From NCBI RefSeq assembly GCF_021497505.1, contig NZ_CP069349.1, positions 831,861 through 895,860 on the forward strand: a stretch of 64,000 nt of DNA. The letters are read 5' to 3'. This DNA comes from Turicibacter sp. TJ11 (GTDB taxonomy: Bacteria > Bacillota_I > Bacilli_A > MOL361 > Turicibacteraceae). A model generated the notes under the pieces. That model was not told where the DNA came from and ran no database searches. It saw only the letters and a program-made list of their open reading frames with translations. The position numbers and the translations under genes were made by a program. Shown piece by piece: positions 46,117-54,211 of the stretch; positions within the stretch are counted from its first letter, which is position 1, and each line of letters begins with the position of its first letter.

Positions 46117-46189
46117 CCAATTTTTCGGTTTTGATTCATTTTTCAAAATTTTAAATTGAAAAAAATTTTTTTTGTGACTCGAATCTCAA

Positions 46190-46925
46190 TCGCAATTTGA
46201 ATTATACGCTCGTTTATACCACGTTTTTAGGCGATTTAAGAGCCTTTAACCTTTACCCTATAAATAACACTGGGAAACGCTTACAAGAGCAAATAGGTGG
46301 GTTTCTGACGGTCTGAAAGAGCGTATAAGCTAATCTATGCCGATACCCTTACATAAGGTAGTCAGTGAACACGATACCCTGCTTTGGGGTAGAATATTTT
46401 AACGACCCTTTTAAAGAGGAAGTTACTCTTAGAGCTAGGGTCAGTTTAACACCTCGTATTTGCCCGTTTTTCGCCCATTTGAGGAGCGATAGGACTTGCC
46501 TAGTATAATTTGTAGGGTAGATGCTACAAACTCTCAGAAGTGCCATAAACTAGGAGATACTGAGCGTAGAATTAATGTTAGAGTGGTAGCCATTGAAATA
46601 GCTCGCAGTTACACCAATATAACTATTAGTTATAGTGCTTTGTGGTAGTTGAGTTATGGACAAAAATGTCCGTTGTGGAGTTTGCATCATATCTCACTGT
46701 TATTTGCTAGAATGCCCTATCTAATCGCCAATCTGAGAGCCTTTACAGTGTGGTTGGTATAATTTTACCCCTAAGCCTTACAACGCTGTAATCGCCCATT
46801 ACGTAGGTCTGAGAGAGTGTGTAAAGTCGTTTACGTGGTGTAATTGAGTTTAATTCAACTATTGCAGTTAGGTCACAAAGGGGAGCTACGCAGTAGCGAC
46901 ACTCATATTATTCTATTACTTATTA
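46190..46925. ncRNA. Candidate large structured non-coding RNA
   Basis: About 730 bp with no credible gene but at least ten short stems, for example GCTAC/GTAGC (46,885-46,899), TTACA/TGTAA (~46,777-46,790), GGACA/TGTCC (46,658-46,671), TTTGTAG/CTACAAA (~46,510-46,531), GACCCT/AGGGTC (~46,404-46,442, with AAGAG/CTCTT inside) and AGGC/GCCT (~46,233-46,249). It is less AT-rich than flanking spacers. A TTTACA..TAATAAT promoter-like pair near 46,925-46,950 would drive leftward transcription. Prophage location and size fit the ROOL/GOLLD class, but I cannot confirm the family. Confidence 0.5.
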
Positions 46926-47085
46926 TTATTCTACTATTTATTTATGTAAAATTTTTTACCCATTTTTACCCATTTCATTTGACATTGTAGGTAAAAATAA
47001 TTAATTAAAAATCGTTAGTTTGTTTGACGTTGGTATGATTGAGTGTAAACTCAACCCAAAACTAACTCCAAACTGGGGTTGAGTA

Positions 47086-47113
47086 CAAAAAGAAAACACT
47101 CACGATGGAGTGC
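47086..47113 (-). terminator. Terminator after the CRISPR array
   Basis: Minus-strand stem CACTC / GAGTG followed by TTTTCTTTTT. A second 9-bp hairpin ACTCAACCC/GGGTTGAGT follows at 47,049-47,084. Confidence 0.8.
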
Positions 47114-47138
47114 TAATTTTTAGGTTATTTTCTATTAT

Positions 47139-47307
47139 GTGTTTATATGATTTGGAAGTCAGTGGGTATCTACCGCGAGATGATTGTCAACTTCATCAAA
47201 TGTGTGTTTTATACCCCTTACAATTTCAGTGGGTATCTACCTTAAACATGAAACATTCACCAAAGATGGTAGTTTTATACCCCTTACAATTTCAGTGGGT
47301 ATCTACC
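47139..47307 (-). CRISPR. Mini CRISPR array: two perfect 36-bp repeats, one degenerate, two spacers
   Basis: Repeats at 47,272-47,307 and 47,206-47,241 are identical over 36 bp; read on the minus strand they begin GGTAGATACCCACTGA and end AAGGGGTATAAAAC. A third copy at 47,139-47,174 keeps the first 16 bases and decays in the rest, as expected of a terminal repeat. Spacers are 30 bp (47,242-47,271) and 31 bp (47,175-47,205); I found no match to them elsewhere in the window. The array lies directly behind a Cas12f-like gene on the same strand. Confidence 0.8.
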
Positions 47308-47393
47308 CTCAAATTCAATTCTAAGGAGTTTACCGAGTGGCTATCTGCCCTCAGCTTAAGGCGGTAAAATCAGCCCTGACGAAATTAATCGTC
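47308..47393 (-). ncRNA. tracrRNA-like scaffold with anti-repeat
   Basis: In minus-strand order: hairpin GACGA/TCGTC (47,393-47,378) with the nuclease stop codon in its loop; closing stem TTTACCG/CGGTAAA (47,368-47,362 with 47,335-47,329) around small hairpins; then CTCCTTAGAATT (47,328-47,317). The last pairs with AATTGTAAGGGG of the repeat (10 Watson-Crick pairs, one G-U, one mismatch). A scaffold overlapping the 3' end of the nuclease gene, followed by repeat-spacer units, is the arrangement expected of Cas12f/TnpB guide RNAs. Confidence 0.7.
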
Positions 47394-48842
47394 GTTTTTA
47401 TCTTCTTTAACAAAATTTGTACTTCTAGCAATATTTATAGCTGCATTATGATCGGCATTAAGTGTGAGTTTACATTCAGTACACTCAAACTTAGCTTGAG
47501 ACTTACGATTTTCCTTATCAACATGACCGCAGTGACTACACGTTTGACTTGTATAAGCAGGATCAACAAATCTAACTTCAATACCTTCTCTATCAGCTTT
47601 GTACTTAATCATCGTTTGTAGCTCATAGTATGACCAACTAGCAAGTAGACGATTGTCAAAACCTTCCTTAGTCAAATGCTCAAGATTGATAAATTGACAT
47701 TTGTTGTCTTTAGCAAATTTAACAATCTTATGAGAAAGTTGGTGATTGTAAGTTCTAGCGAAGTTGCGCTCTTTATCTCTGAATTGTTGCATAGCTTTTA
47801 ACTTCTTAGTACGACCTTTTCCACCTTTAACCATGACTAATGATTTTTGCAGTTGACTTCTACGTTTGGCAAATTGATCTCGCACACGCTTAAAATCTGT
47901 GTAGCTACCAAATCCTCTGCGTATATAGGTATCATCTGATAGACAAGCATAAGCAGGAATGGCGATTCCCAAGTCAACACCTAGAGTACGATTTTCGACA
48001 TAGCTTGGCTCTACTTCTTTATTGTAACGATAATTCAACATAAGAATCAAGTGGTTGTTTTTGTCAAACTTTAATTGAGATTGACTGATACGATATTGAC
48101 CATTGACTAGGTTGTTCAATGTGTATTTTAAATCAATATTACGAGTTGGATTATTGCCAGTAATGACTTTGAATACAATTCCCTTAACCCAACGAATGTG
48201 GACTTCATCACCTTCGTAGTAAATGTGGAGACCACCACGATAATCTTCTTTTTCATACTTAGCATCGGAACGACCTTTTAGCATTAAAGGGAAACTACGC
48301 TTATAGCTAATTAGACTTGCATTCCCTTTCATATAATCAGAAAGAGAATTTTTGAAATCTTTGTTTGCTCTATTCACCACGCAAGATGCAGTTTCAGTTG
48401 ATATGAAATTAATTTGATTAACTAGAATTTGATGAATGTCTTTTAAGTACATCTCATTGAATTTAACATCAATATCAGTGCGATACTCTTTCTTATCCTC
48501 AAAGTCTTGCTTTAATTGTTCTGCTTGTTCTTTGAGGGTTTCAATCTTTTGATGAGCTTCTTCAACTTTACTTTCTTTTGATTTAGGATCATCAATGACT
48601 TTCTGTTGCTTACCAATTTGAGTATCAATCTTTTTCAGTTGAGATTTTAGTCGATACTCTGCACCACTATTGTATTGGTTTAAGGTGTGGTGAGTAGCTA
48701 GTAGGCTCATGCAGAGATTTAATCCTCTCCACTGATTATACATTTCGTCACGTATCATTTGGTATTTAGCATTACGCTCTTCTTCTGTTTCTGCAACGAT
48801 TGTAACTTTTAATTTTTGAACTGATTGTATTTTTGTTGTCAT
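47385..48842 (-). CDS. Cas12f-like miniature type V nuclease (TnpB-related)
   Basis: 485 aa from the ATG at 48,842 (GAGGTGA upstream, TATAAT at 48,876-48,881). The C-terminal half is a complete RuvC nuclease: TLGVDLGIAIPAYA (Asp, RuvC-I), FINLEHLTKEG (Glu, RuvC-II), zinc ribbon CSHCGHV...CTEC, and NADHNAAINIA (Asp, RuvC-III). The ~200-residue N-terminal part with coiled coil (about 65-120) is longer than in usual ~400-aa TnpB and fits Cas12f (V-F/V-U3) effectors. The CRISPR array and tracr-like RNA behind it support a guide-RNA nuclease rather than a transposon TnpB. No transposase tnpA or IS ends are visible. Confidence 0.82.
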   Translation of the reverse strand: MTTKIQSVQKLKVTIVAETEEERNAKYQMIRDEMYNQWRGLNLCMSLLATHHTLNQYNSGAEYRLKSQLKKIDTQIGKQQKVIDDPKSKESKVEEAHQKIETLKEQAEQLKQDFEDKKEYRTDIDVKFNEMYLKDIHQILVNQINFISTETASCVVNRANKDFKNSLSDYMKGNASLISYKRSFPLMLKGRSDAKYEKEDYRGGLHIYYEGDEVHIRWVKGIVFKVITGNNPTRNIDLKYTLNNLVNGQYRISQSQLKFDKNNHLILMLNYRYNKEVEPSYVENRTLGVDLGIAIPAYACLSDDTYIRRGFGSYTDFKRVRDQFAKRRSQLQKSLVMVKGGKGRTKKLKAMQQFRDKERNFARTYNHQLSHKIVKFAKDNKCQFINLEHLTKEGFDNRLLASWSYYELQTMIKYKADREGIEVRFVDPAYTSQTCSHCGHVDKENRKSQAKFECTECKLTLNADHNAAINIARSTNFVKEDKNDD

Positions 48843-48905
48843 AGTCACCTCAGTTTGATTAGACTTTGTGTGACTATTATATGTGGGAATTAGTCGTTTT
48901 ATGCG

Positions 48906-48937
48906 AAAAAAATAAAAGACACTCGTAATTGAGTGCC
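48906..48937 (-). terminator. Terminator of the integrase gene
   Basis: Minus-strand stem GGCACTC / GAGTGTC with a 6-nt loop and TTTTATTTTTTT. Confidence 0.85.
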
Positions 48938-49885
48938 TTATTTTAGTTTGATACGATTCTTTTGATACTGAGCTAGTGTATCTAATCCATCAGTTGCTTT
49001 CTGAATCTCTTCTCCAAAAAGTTTAATGTAGCGATTAGTTACCTCTAATGACGAATGATTAAGTAGCTCCTTTATAATTACTGGATTGACATCAGCTTTG
49101 ACCAAATCTCTTGCGTAAGTATGCCGAAGGATATGCAACGAGGTCTTTACTCCTCTCTTTTCTGCATACTTGGTAAAGGCTTGTTTTAAAATGTGTAGCT
49201 CCATTTGATCCCCGTAAACAGTTGGAAACAATGGTACTTCACCCTTAAATCCTGTTAGCTTTAACCAGTCAGTGAGGATATTGGTTATTCTTTGAGATAG
49301 ATAAATAGTTTGTGGTTTGTGATTTTTAGTATCTCGCAGATATAAAGTCCTATTTTGTAAATTCAAATCACTGACTTTCACCTCACGCACATTACGAGAG
49401 CGAATCCCAGTCGATAAGACAAGATTAGTAATTGTCCACATTCTCACCTCATTAAAGGTTTCCTTCTCAGGTCTAGCAATGAGTTTCTGTACTTCCTCTT
49501 TAGTTAAAGGGGTCTTATTCTCTTGATTGCTTTTGAGTAAGTGAATCGTCATTCGTCTACAATACCCTCGTTCAATGGCAAAGTAGAATAGAGTTCTTAC
49601 GTATTTTAGTCTCGAATTAATAGTTGTGGTTTTGCCACTGTAATTCTCACTTAGAAAATCTATATATCGTTGTACTGTTAAATCATCAGTTTCACTAACG
49701 ATATAATCTGCTCCTAAGCATTGCTCAAGTAGTCGATAGTTTGAGATGTACGTATCAATCGTATACTCACTTAATCTTCTAACTCTACAATGAGCCAAAT
49801 GCTCTTCATATAGTTCTCTTAGTGTTATATCTTCAAGTGTGTTTTCACTCAAAGTCATGCGTTTTCGACCAGTTTTTTTAACCAT
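48938..49885 (-). CDS. int: Prophage tyrosine integrase
   Basis: 315 aa from the ATG at 49,885, chosen for GGGGT 7 bp upstream over a TTG 11 codons earlier that lies in the arm site. An N-terminal SAM-like core-binding domain (about 35-125) precedes the catalytic domain with Arg in STGIRSRNV, HILRHTYA (HxxR), the second His in LLNHSSLEVTNRY, and the nucleophile Tyr in NRYIKL. It catalyses integration into and excision from yqeM. The right attachment site lies about 120 bp upstream of its start. Confidence 0.94.
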   Translation of the reverse strand: MVKKTGRKRMTLSENTLEDITLRELYEEHLAHCRVRRLSEYTIDTYISNYRLLEQCLGADYIVSETDDLTVQRYIDFLSENYSGKTTTINSRLKYVRTLFYFAIERGYCRRMTIHLLKSNQENKTPLTKEEVQKLIARPEKETFNEVRMWTITNLVLSTGIRSRNVREVKVSDLNLQNRTLYLRDTKNHKPQTIYLSQRITNILTDWLKLTGFKGEVPLFPTVYGDQMELHILKQAFTKYAEKRGVKTSLHILRHTYARDLVKADVNPVIIKELLNHSSLEVTNRYIKLFGEEIQKATDGLDTLAQYQKNRIKLK

Positions 49886-49920
49886 TTTTGCACCCCATAT
49901 CCTCTGATTTTTTATCAAAA

Positions 49921-49933
49921 GGATATTGGATAT
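49921..49933 (-). promoter_or_regulatory. Integrase arm-type site, inverted copy
   Basis: GGATATTGGATAT is the reverse complement of the two copies at 11,551 and 11,575. It overlaps the region just upstream of int, so integrase may also repress its own gene. Confidence 0.7.
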
Positions 49934-50008
49934 GTTTTTTATCGATAAAATCTCGCTTCAAATCTAGTAATTATTATTGAAATTAGCTAGAAAGGTTGAT
50001 AGTATTAC

Positions 50009-50116
50009 TTACTTTTGTGCGACGAAGATAATACGCTCACTTTCTTCTGTCGGCGCTTCATCTAAGAAATCAGCTGAGATCTCTAAGATTTTAAATCCGA
50101 TATCTTCTAACCATTG
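50009..50116. other. Prophage attachment site, integrase-proximal copy (within yqeM)
   Basis: 108-bp direct repeat of 11,381-11,488. The phage supplies this 3' end and so keeps yqeM intact after integration. Confidence 0.95.
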
Positions 50117-50734
50117 TTTATATTCTTCGATTGCGAAGGTACGTTGGTAATGCGTTTCTTCGAAACGCTCATAACGATCGCCTTCACGTTTGAAGAATGT
50201 TAGTTCATGCTCGATACTATATGGATATTTTCCTTCACATACATGCCAAATATATGTTAAATCTGGGTTTGTATCAGCATATAAGTAATCTTGAAAGATT
50301 TCAGTGACTTTAAATAGTGAGTGAACATCAAAAATTAAAATGCCACCCTCTTTTAAACTTTCATAAAGATGAACAAAGGTTTGGAACACTTCATTATCTT
50401 TTTTCAAGTAATTCAATGAATCGACATAAATGACCGCTCCATCAAATCCACTAAATCCTTCTAAGCGACACATATCTTGTTGGACATAATGAATCCCTAA
50501 TCCTTCAGATAATGTTTTTTCATACGCTAATGATAACATATCCTCCGATAAGTCAATTCCGGTTACATTATATCCTTCTTTAGCTAAAAGAATTGAAATG
50601 GTTCCTGTTCCACATCCAACGTCTAAAATAGAACTTCCGATCGGAAGATATTGCTTTGTTTTAGCAATCCATTTATGATATGGAACATCTTGCATTAAAA
50701 TATCATAGTAATATGAAAATGCTTCATAAGCCAT
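50009..50734 (-). CDS. yqeM: Class I SAM-dependent methyltransferase YqeM
   Basis: 241 aa. Motif I ILDVGCGTGTISILL (about residues 37-51), motif II VTGIDLSEDM and later FDVHSLFK match the methyltransferase of the Bacillus yqeG-rsfS-yqeM cluster; its substrate is not known. The last 36 codons come from the phage copy of the att repeat. The start overlaps the rsfS stop codon by one base. Its natural terminator was moved 38.6 kb away to 11,305-11,345 by the prophage. Confidence 0.9.
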   Translation of the reverse strand: MAYEAFSYYYDILMQDVPYHKWIAKTKQYLPIGSSILDVGCGTGTISILLAKEGYNVTGIDLSEDMLSLAYEKTLSEGLGIHYVQQDMCRLEGFSGFDGAVIYVDSLNYLKKDNEVFQTFVHLYESLKEGGILIFDVHSLFKVTEIFQDYLYADTNPDLTYIWHVCEGKYPYSIEHELTFFKREGDRYERFEETHYQRTFAIEEYKQWLEDIGFKILEISADFLDEAPTEESERIIFVAQK

Positions 50735-51078
50735 TATGCTAACATCCCTTCAACATTAACACGAGGCACATCGGCCCATAATTTTTCTAAATTATACTCA
50801 AGACGAGTTTCTGGTGTAAAGACATGAACAATGATACGTCCAAAATCAGCAAGTACCCATTGTGCTTGATGTGCACCTTCAATGTGCTTTAATGTTAAGT
50901 CTGTTGTTCCTTCTAAATCTTTTAATTCACGAATGATCCCTTGTGCTAAACGATCATTTTTAGCCGTTGTAATCACCATGTAATCATAAATTGGTGAATG
51001 ATTTTGCATATCTAAAACAACGATATCTTCTGCATGTTTTTCATCTAATGCTTTTACGAATTTTGATAAGTTTTCCAA
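50734..51078 (-). CDS. rsfS: Ribosomal silencing factor RsfS
   Basis: 114 aa. Contains DIVVLDMQNHSPIYDYMVIT and WVLADFGRIIVHVFTPETR, characteristic of RsfS, which binds uL14 and blocks subunit joining when nutrients are short. It lies between yqeK and yqeM as in Bacillus. Confidence 0.93.
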   Translation of the reverse strand: MENLSKFVKALDEKHAEDIVVLDMQNHSPIYDYMVITTAKNDRLAQGIIRELKDLEGTTDLTLKHIEGAHQAQWVLADFGRIIVHVFTPETRLEYNLEKLWADVPRVNVEGMLA

Positions 51079-51092
51079 TTAAATCAACTCCA

Positions 51093-51659
51093 TTATAAAT
51101 ATTGACGATAGTATTCATACGCTGCTAATGTGTCTGGGTGAATATCGCCATTTCCTTTAGCCCCTAAGTAAGCAACCGTATCTGAAAGTGTCTGAGCGAC
51201 AGCGACATTTAAATCCTCGGTCGCTAACTGACGAATTCTTTCAACACCTGGTTGACTTCGACCTGGTTCTATATAATCGGCTAAAAACACAATTTTCTCA
51301 AGAGTCGTCATCGCTGCTTTACCTGTTGTGTGATATTTAATCGCATTCAAAATCTCTAAATCTTCAATTTGATAATCTTTTTTTGCGACAATAGCACCTG
51401 CTGGTGCATGCCAAACTAATGGGCTATAAGTGAGATACTGTGTCTCATTTGCCTGTTCTAATAATTCTTTTAAACGGTCATTTGGTACATATTTTGCAAT
51501 ATCATGCAATAAAGCGGCGATTTGAACGGACTCCACCGGTGCTTGATAACGATTAGCAAGTTCGATACTTGTTGTAACAACTCCTAACGTATGATCATAG
51601 CGCTTGGTTGGCAGCTGTTCTTTTACTTTTAATTTTAATGTGTTTAAATCAATCATCAC
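51093..51659 (-). CDS. yqeK: HD-domain bis(5'-nucleosyl)-tetraphosphatase YqeK
   Basis: 188 aa. HD motif residues lie in RYDHTLGVVTTSIELANRY and AALLHDIAKY, with the downstream His in WHAPAGAIV and the Asp in KIVFLADYIEPGR. YqeK hydrolyses diadenosine tetraphosphate symmetrically to ADP. The start overlaps the yhbY stop codon. Confidence 0.9.
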   Translation of the reverse strand: MMIDLNTLKLKVKEQLPTKRYDHTLGVVTTSIELANRYQAPVESVQIAALLHDIAKYVPNDRLKELLEQANETQYLTYSPLVWHAPAGAIVAKKDYQIEDLEILNAIKYHTTGKAAMTTLEKIVFLADYIEPGRSQPGVERIRQLATEDLNVAVAQTLSDTVAYLGAKGNGDIHPDTLAAYEYYRQYL

Positions 51660-51952
51660 TATTTTGGTAAGACGATTTGTTTTTTCTTACTTGATTCTTT
51701 GTAGAAAACAATCGTTTTCCCAATGACTTGAATGATCTCAGCATTAATGACTTCAGCAATTTCTGCTGCAATCGCTTTTGGTTCTTCAAAGCAGTTTTGT
51801 AATACTGAGATTTTAATTAATTCGCGCGCTTCTAATGCATCATAAACCGTTTTGATTAACGCATCGTTCACACCGTTTTTTCCAACTTGAATAATCGGTT
51901 GCATCGTATGTGCTAATCCTTTTAAATAACTTTTTTGTTTTCCTGTTAACAT
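51659..51952 (-). CDS. yhbY: Ribosome assembly RNA-binding protein YhbY
   Basis: 97 aa CRM-domain protein: KQKSYLKGLAHTMQPIIQVG with the conserved GxxG-like KNGVND, and LIKISVLQNCFEEP. Takes part in late large-subunit assembly. Position after yqeH is typical; nadD, usually next to it, is elsewhere in this window. Confidence 0.92.
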   Translation of the reverse strand: MLTGKQKSYLKGLAHTMQPIIQVGKNGVNDALIKTVYDALEARELIKISVLQNCFEEPKAIAAEIAEVINAEIIQVIGKTIVFYKESSKKKQIVLPK

Positions 51953-52134
51953 TATTACTTCACCTCTAACTGGTATTTATAATTTAGCGCTTCTAACTCA
52001 GAGCGCTTGGTTGGCATGTCTTCTTTGTGACCAGTTGATCTTTTGTTTTAATTACTTTTTAACATTTAGTATATCGTCAAACTCGAATTGTTACATATTT
52101 AGTATCTTTTGTCAAGTTTATCTTAAAAAATGAC

Positions 52135-53244
52135 TTAAATTAACGATGGACGTAAGATAACGCCAACTCCTTTAGGTGCATGAACTGTAATTTCTTGACC
52201 TGTTCCCGCTACCGTAATCCATCCTAATCCAGAAATCACAATGTCTGTTTTTTCATTTCCAATTCGATACACATGTTTTTCTAACGGCATTGGCGTTCCG
52301 TTTTCTTCAACGATTGGCTTTAACACTTGTCCTGCTTGATTAGCCCATAATTGATCTGCTTTTTCTAATTTTGTACGATGGATATGTAATGAATTAGAAA
52401 AATGCGTGATAAATGATGTACGTTCTCCTTTAACAAAGTCCATACGTGCTAATCCACCAACAAATAGTGTTTGCTGATCATTTAATTGATAAACTCCCGC
52501 TTTAATTTCTTTTTTCGGTGTAATTTCTTTTAAAACTTTAGGAGAGACATAGTGTGCTAACTGATGCTCATTAATAATCCCTGGTGTATCGATGATTGAG
52601 GTGTGATCATCTAATGGAATTTCAATAATATCGAGAGTCGTTCCAGGGAAATGTGATGTCGTAATAATGTCTTCACGTTCTTCTGTAAAGCGTTTAATAA
52701 TACGGTTAACTAATGTTGATTTTCCAACATTCGTACATCCAACAATATAAACGTCACGACCTTTGCGGTATTTTTCAATCATTTCCATCAGTTCATCGAT
52801 TCCAATTCCTTTAGCAGCACTTACTAAAGCAACATCTAATGGTTTAAGCCCCATCTCTTTTAATGAACGACGCATCCAATGATTTAATTTTGTTTTATTA
52901 ACTGACTTCGGTAACAAGTCCACTTTATTTCCTACTAATAAAATATCATTTCCGTTAATATGACGTGAAATTCCCGTCACCATACTTCCAGAAAAATCAA
53001 AAATATCAACGATATTAATGACTAAAGCATCTGTATCTCCAACACGTTGTAAAATTTTTAAGAAATCATCACTTGTTAACGAAACATCTTGAATTTCATT
53101 ATAGTGTTTTAACTTAAAACAACGTTGACAATAAATAATTTGATTTTCCATTTTTTCAATACTTGATTTCGGAGTATATCCAACTTCTTTTGGATTTTCG
53201 GTTTGAATAGTTGCTCCGCAACCGATACATTTTAACTGTTCCAT
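52135..53244 (-). CDS. yqeH: Ribosome biogenesis GTPase YqeH
   Basis: 369 aa, circularly permuted GTPase: N-terminal zinc finger (CIGCGA...CQRCFKLKHYN), then G4 VGNKVDLLP, G5-like SAAKGIG, G1 GCTNVGKST, G3 DTPG (about residues 15-215), then a C-terminal RNA-binding domain. Required for 30S assembly. SD AGGAGGCC-like tract upstream of ATG. The 180-bp gap before yhbY contains a GCGCT..AGCGC hairpin. Confidence 0.93.
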   Translation of the reverse strand: MEQLKCIGCGATIQTENPKEVGYTPKSSIEKMENQIIYCQRCFKLKHYNEIQDVSLTSDDFLKILQRVGDTDALVINIVDIFDFSGSMVTGISRHINGNDILLVGNKVDLLPKSVNKTKLNHWMRRSLKEMGLKPLDVALVSAAKGIGIDELMEMIEKYRKGRDVYIVGCTNVGKSTLVNRIIKRFTEEREDIITTSHFPGTTLDIIEIPLDDHTSIIDTPGIINEHQLAHYVSPKVLKEITPKKEIKAGVYQLNDQQTLFVGGLARMDFVKGERTSFITHFSNSLHIHRTKLEKADQLWANQAGQVLKPIVEENGTPMPLEKHVYRIGNEKTDIVISGLGWITVAGTGQEITVHAPKGVGVILRPSLI

Positions 53245-53526
53245 TAAAGGCCTCCTACAACTCGTTTCTTCATACGTCGTGATTTATTTTCATAAGCTTT
53301 TATCATGTAAAGGGGAAAGCACGAAAAGCTGATTTTTAATTTTACTTACAATGCACTTTTCAAAGCTTAATCTTTTCACTACTTATCAGAAACTAAATAA
53401 AGATGATTGATCTAAGGGAGTGAAGTTTTCCCTGTAAGATGAATCTTAGTTTGAATCAGTTCAAACAAATAGCTTTCTATCATGCAAAGATCTTGAACCA
53501 TTTGTTTGAAAAAATGATTTTGATGA

Positions 53527-54111
53527 TTAATCTAAATAAGGTGGTGTCGGTAACTGACGTTTCTTTAATTGTTTCACGACAAAACGCTCTAAACGACGAT
53601 TAAACTTTGTTGAATTTTCATCTGAATCTAAATGAATCGGTTCAACTAAAATCGTATATAACCCTAAACGCTTAGCGACTAACACATCTGTCATTAATTG
53701 ATCTCCAATCATAACGACTTGATTGCGATCATACTGTTTTAAAATTTTACGTAATTTTAATTTTAACGGTTTTAACGCTTTATGATGTGCCGCTTTAATC
53801 GATAAATCTTCGGCAAAATGAAGAACGCGTTCTTTCTTATTATTTGAAACGATAATCACTTCAAATCCTAAACTTTGTGCATTTGTTAAAAAATCAATAA
53901 TTTCTTGAGTTGGTTTTTTTACAGATGCACCAACTAATGTATTATCAAGATCCGTCAGAATCACACGCTTTCCATTGTTTTTTAATGCCATTAAATCAAT
54001 TTGGAAAACATCTTTCACATATTCATCGGCAATAAAATGATGAAGCAACTGAATCTCTCCTTTCCTATCGATGCTTTCGGTTTCATAGTAAACCTTCATT
54101 TTTCTACGCAT
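53527..54111 (-). CDS. yqeG: HAD-family (IIIA) phosphatase YqeG
   Basis: About 194 aa; either of two ATGs (codon 1 or 5) could start it, and no clear ribosome site decides. HAD motifs: ILTDLDNTLVG (nucleophile Asp), VSNNKK, and MIGDQLMTDVLVAKR. The family includes mitochondrial-type phosphatidylglycerophosphate phosphatase, but the bacterial substrate is uncertain. The 282 bp between it and yqeH hold no gene I can support. Confidence 0.88.
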   Translation of the reverse strand: MRRKMKVYYETESIDRKGEIQLLHHFIADEYVKDVFQIDLMALKNNGKRVILTDLDNTLVGASVKKPTQEIIDFLTNAQSLGFEVIIVSNNKKERVLHFAEDLSIKAAHHKALKPLKLKLRKILKQYDRNQVVMIGDQLMTDVLVAKRLGLYTILVEPIHLDSDENSTKFNRRLERFVVKQLKKRQLPTPPYLD

Positions 54112-54139
54112 TCATTTAATTTTAACATAAATTCACTAT

Positions 54140-54176
54140 AGTTTTAAGTCTATCGACAAGAAGTTGTGCATATAAT
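54140..54176 (+). promoter_or_regulatory. Possible sigma-E-type promoter of sigK
   Basis: GTCTATC and GCATATAATC are spaced about 15 bp apart upstream of sigK. The -10 resembles the CATA(C/T)A.T of mother-cell sigma-E promoters; the -35 is a weak match. Confidence 0.35.
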
Positions 54177-54211
54177 CTACTAAGTCGATTTATGAGGGAG
54201 GATTTTATTCT

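Noticed and set aside
46165-46200. tRNA gene suggested by ATTCGAGTC on the minus strand
   Set aside because: A T-loop-like heptamer is present but the T stem has a mismatch and no anticodon or acceptor arms can be drawn.
46349-46546. 65-codon frame within the non-coding region
   Set aside because: No ribosome site or family resemblance, and it lies across many short inverted repeats better explained by RNA structure.
47335-47349. GAGTGGCTATCTGCC as a fourth CRISPR repeat
   Set aside because: It resembles the end of the repeat, but only 6 bp would remain for a spacer; it fits better as part of the tracr-like scaffold stem.
47385-48842. TnpB of an IS200/IS605 transposon
   Set aside because: No tnpA or element ends are visible, the N-terminal region is longer than usual for TnpB, and a CRISPR array with anti-repeat follows.
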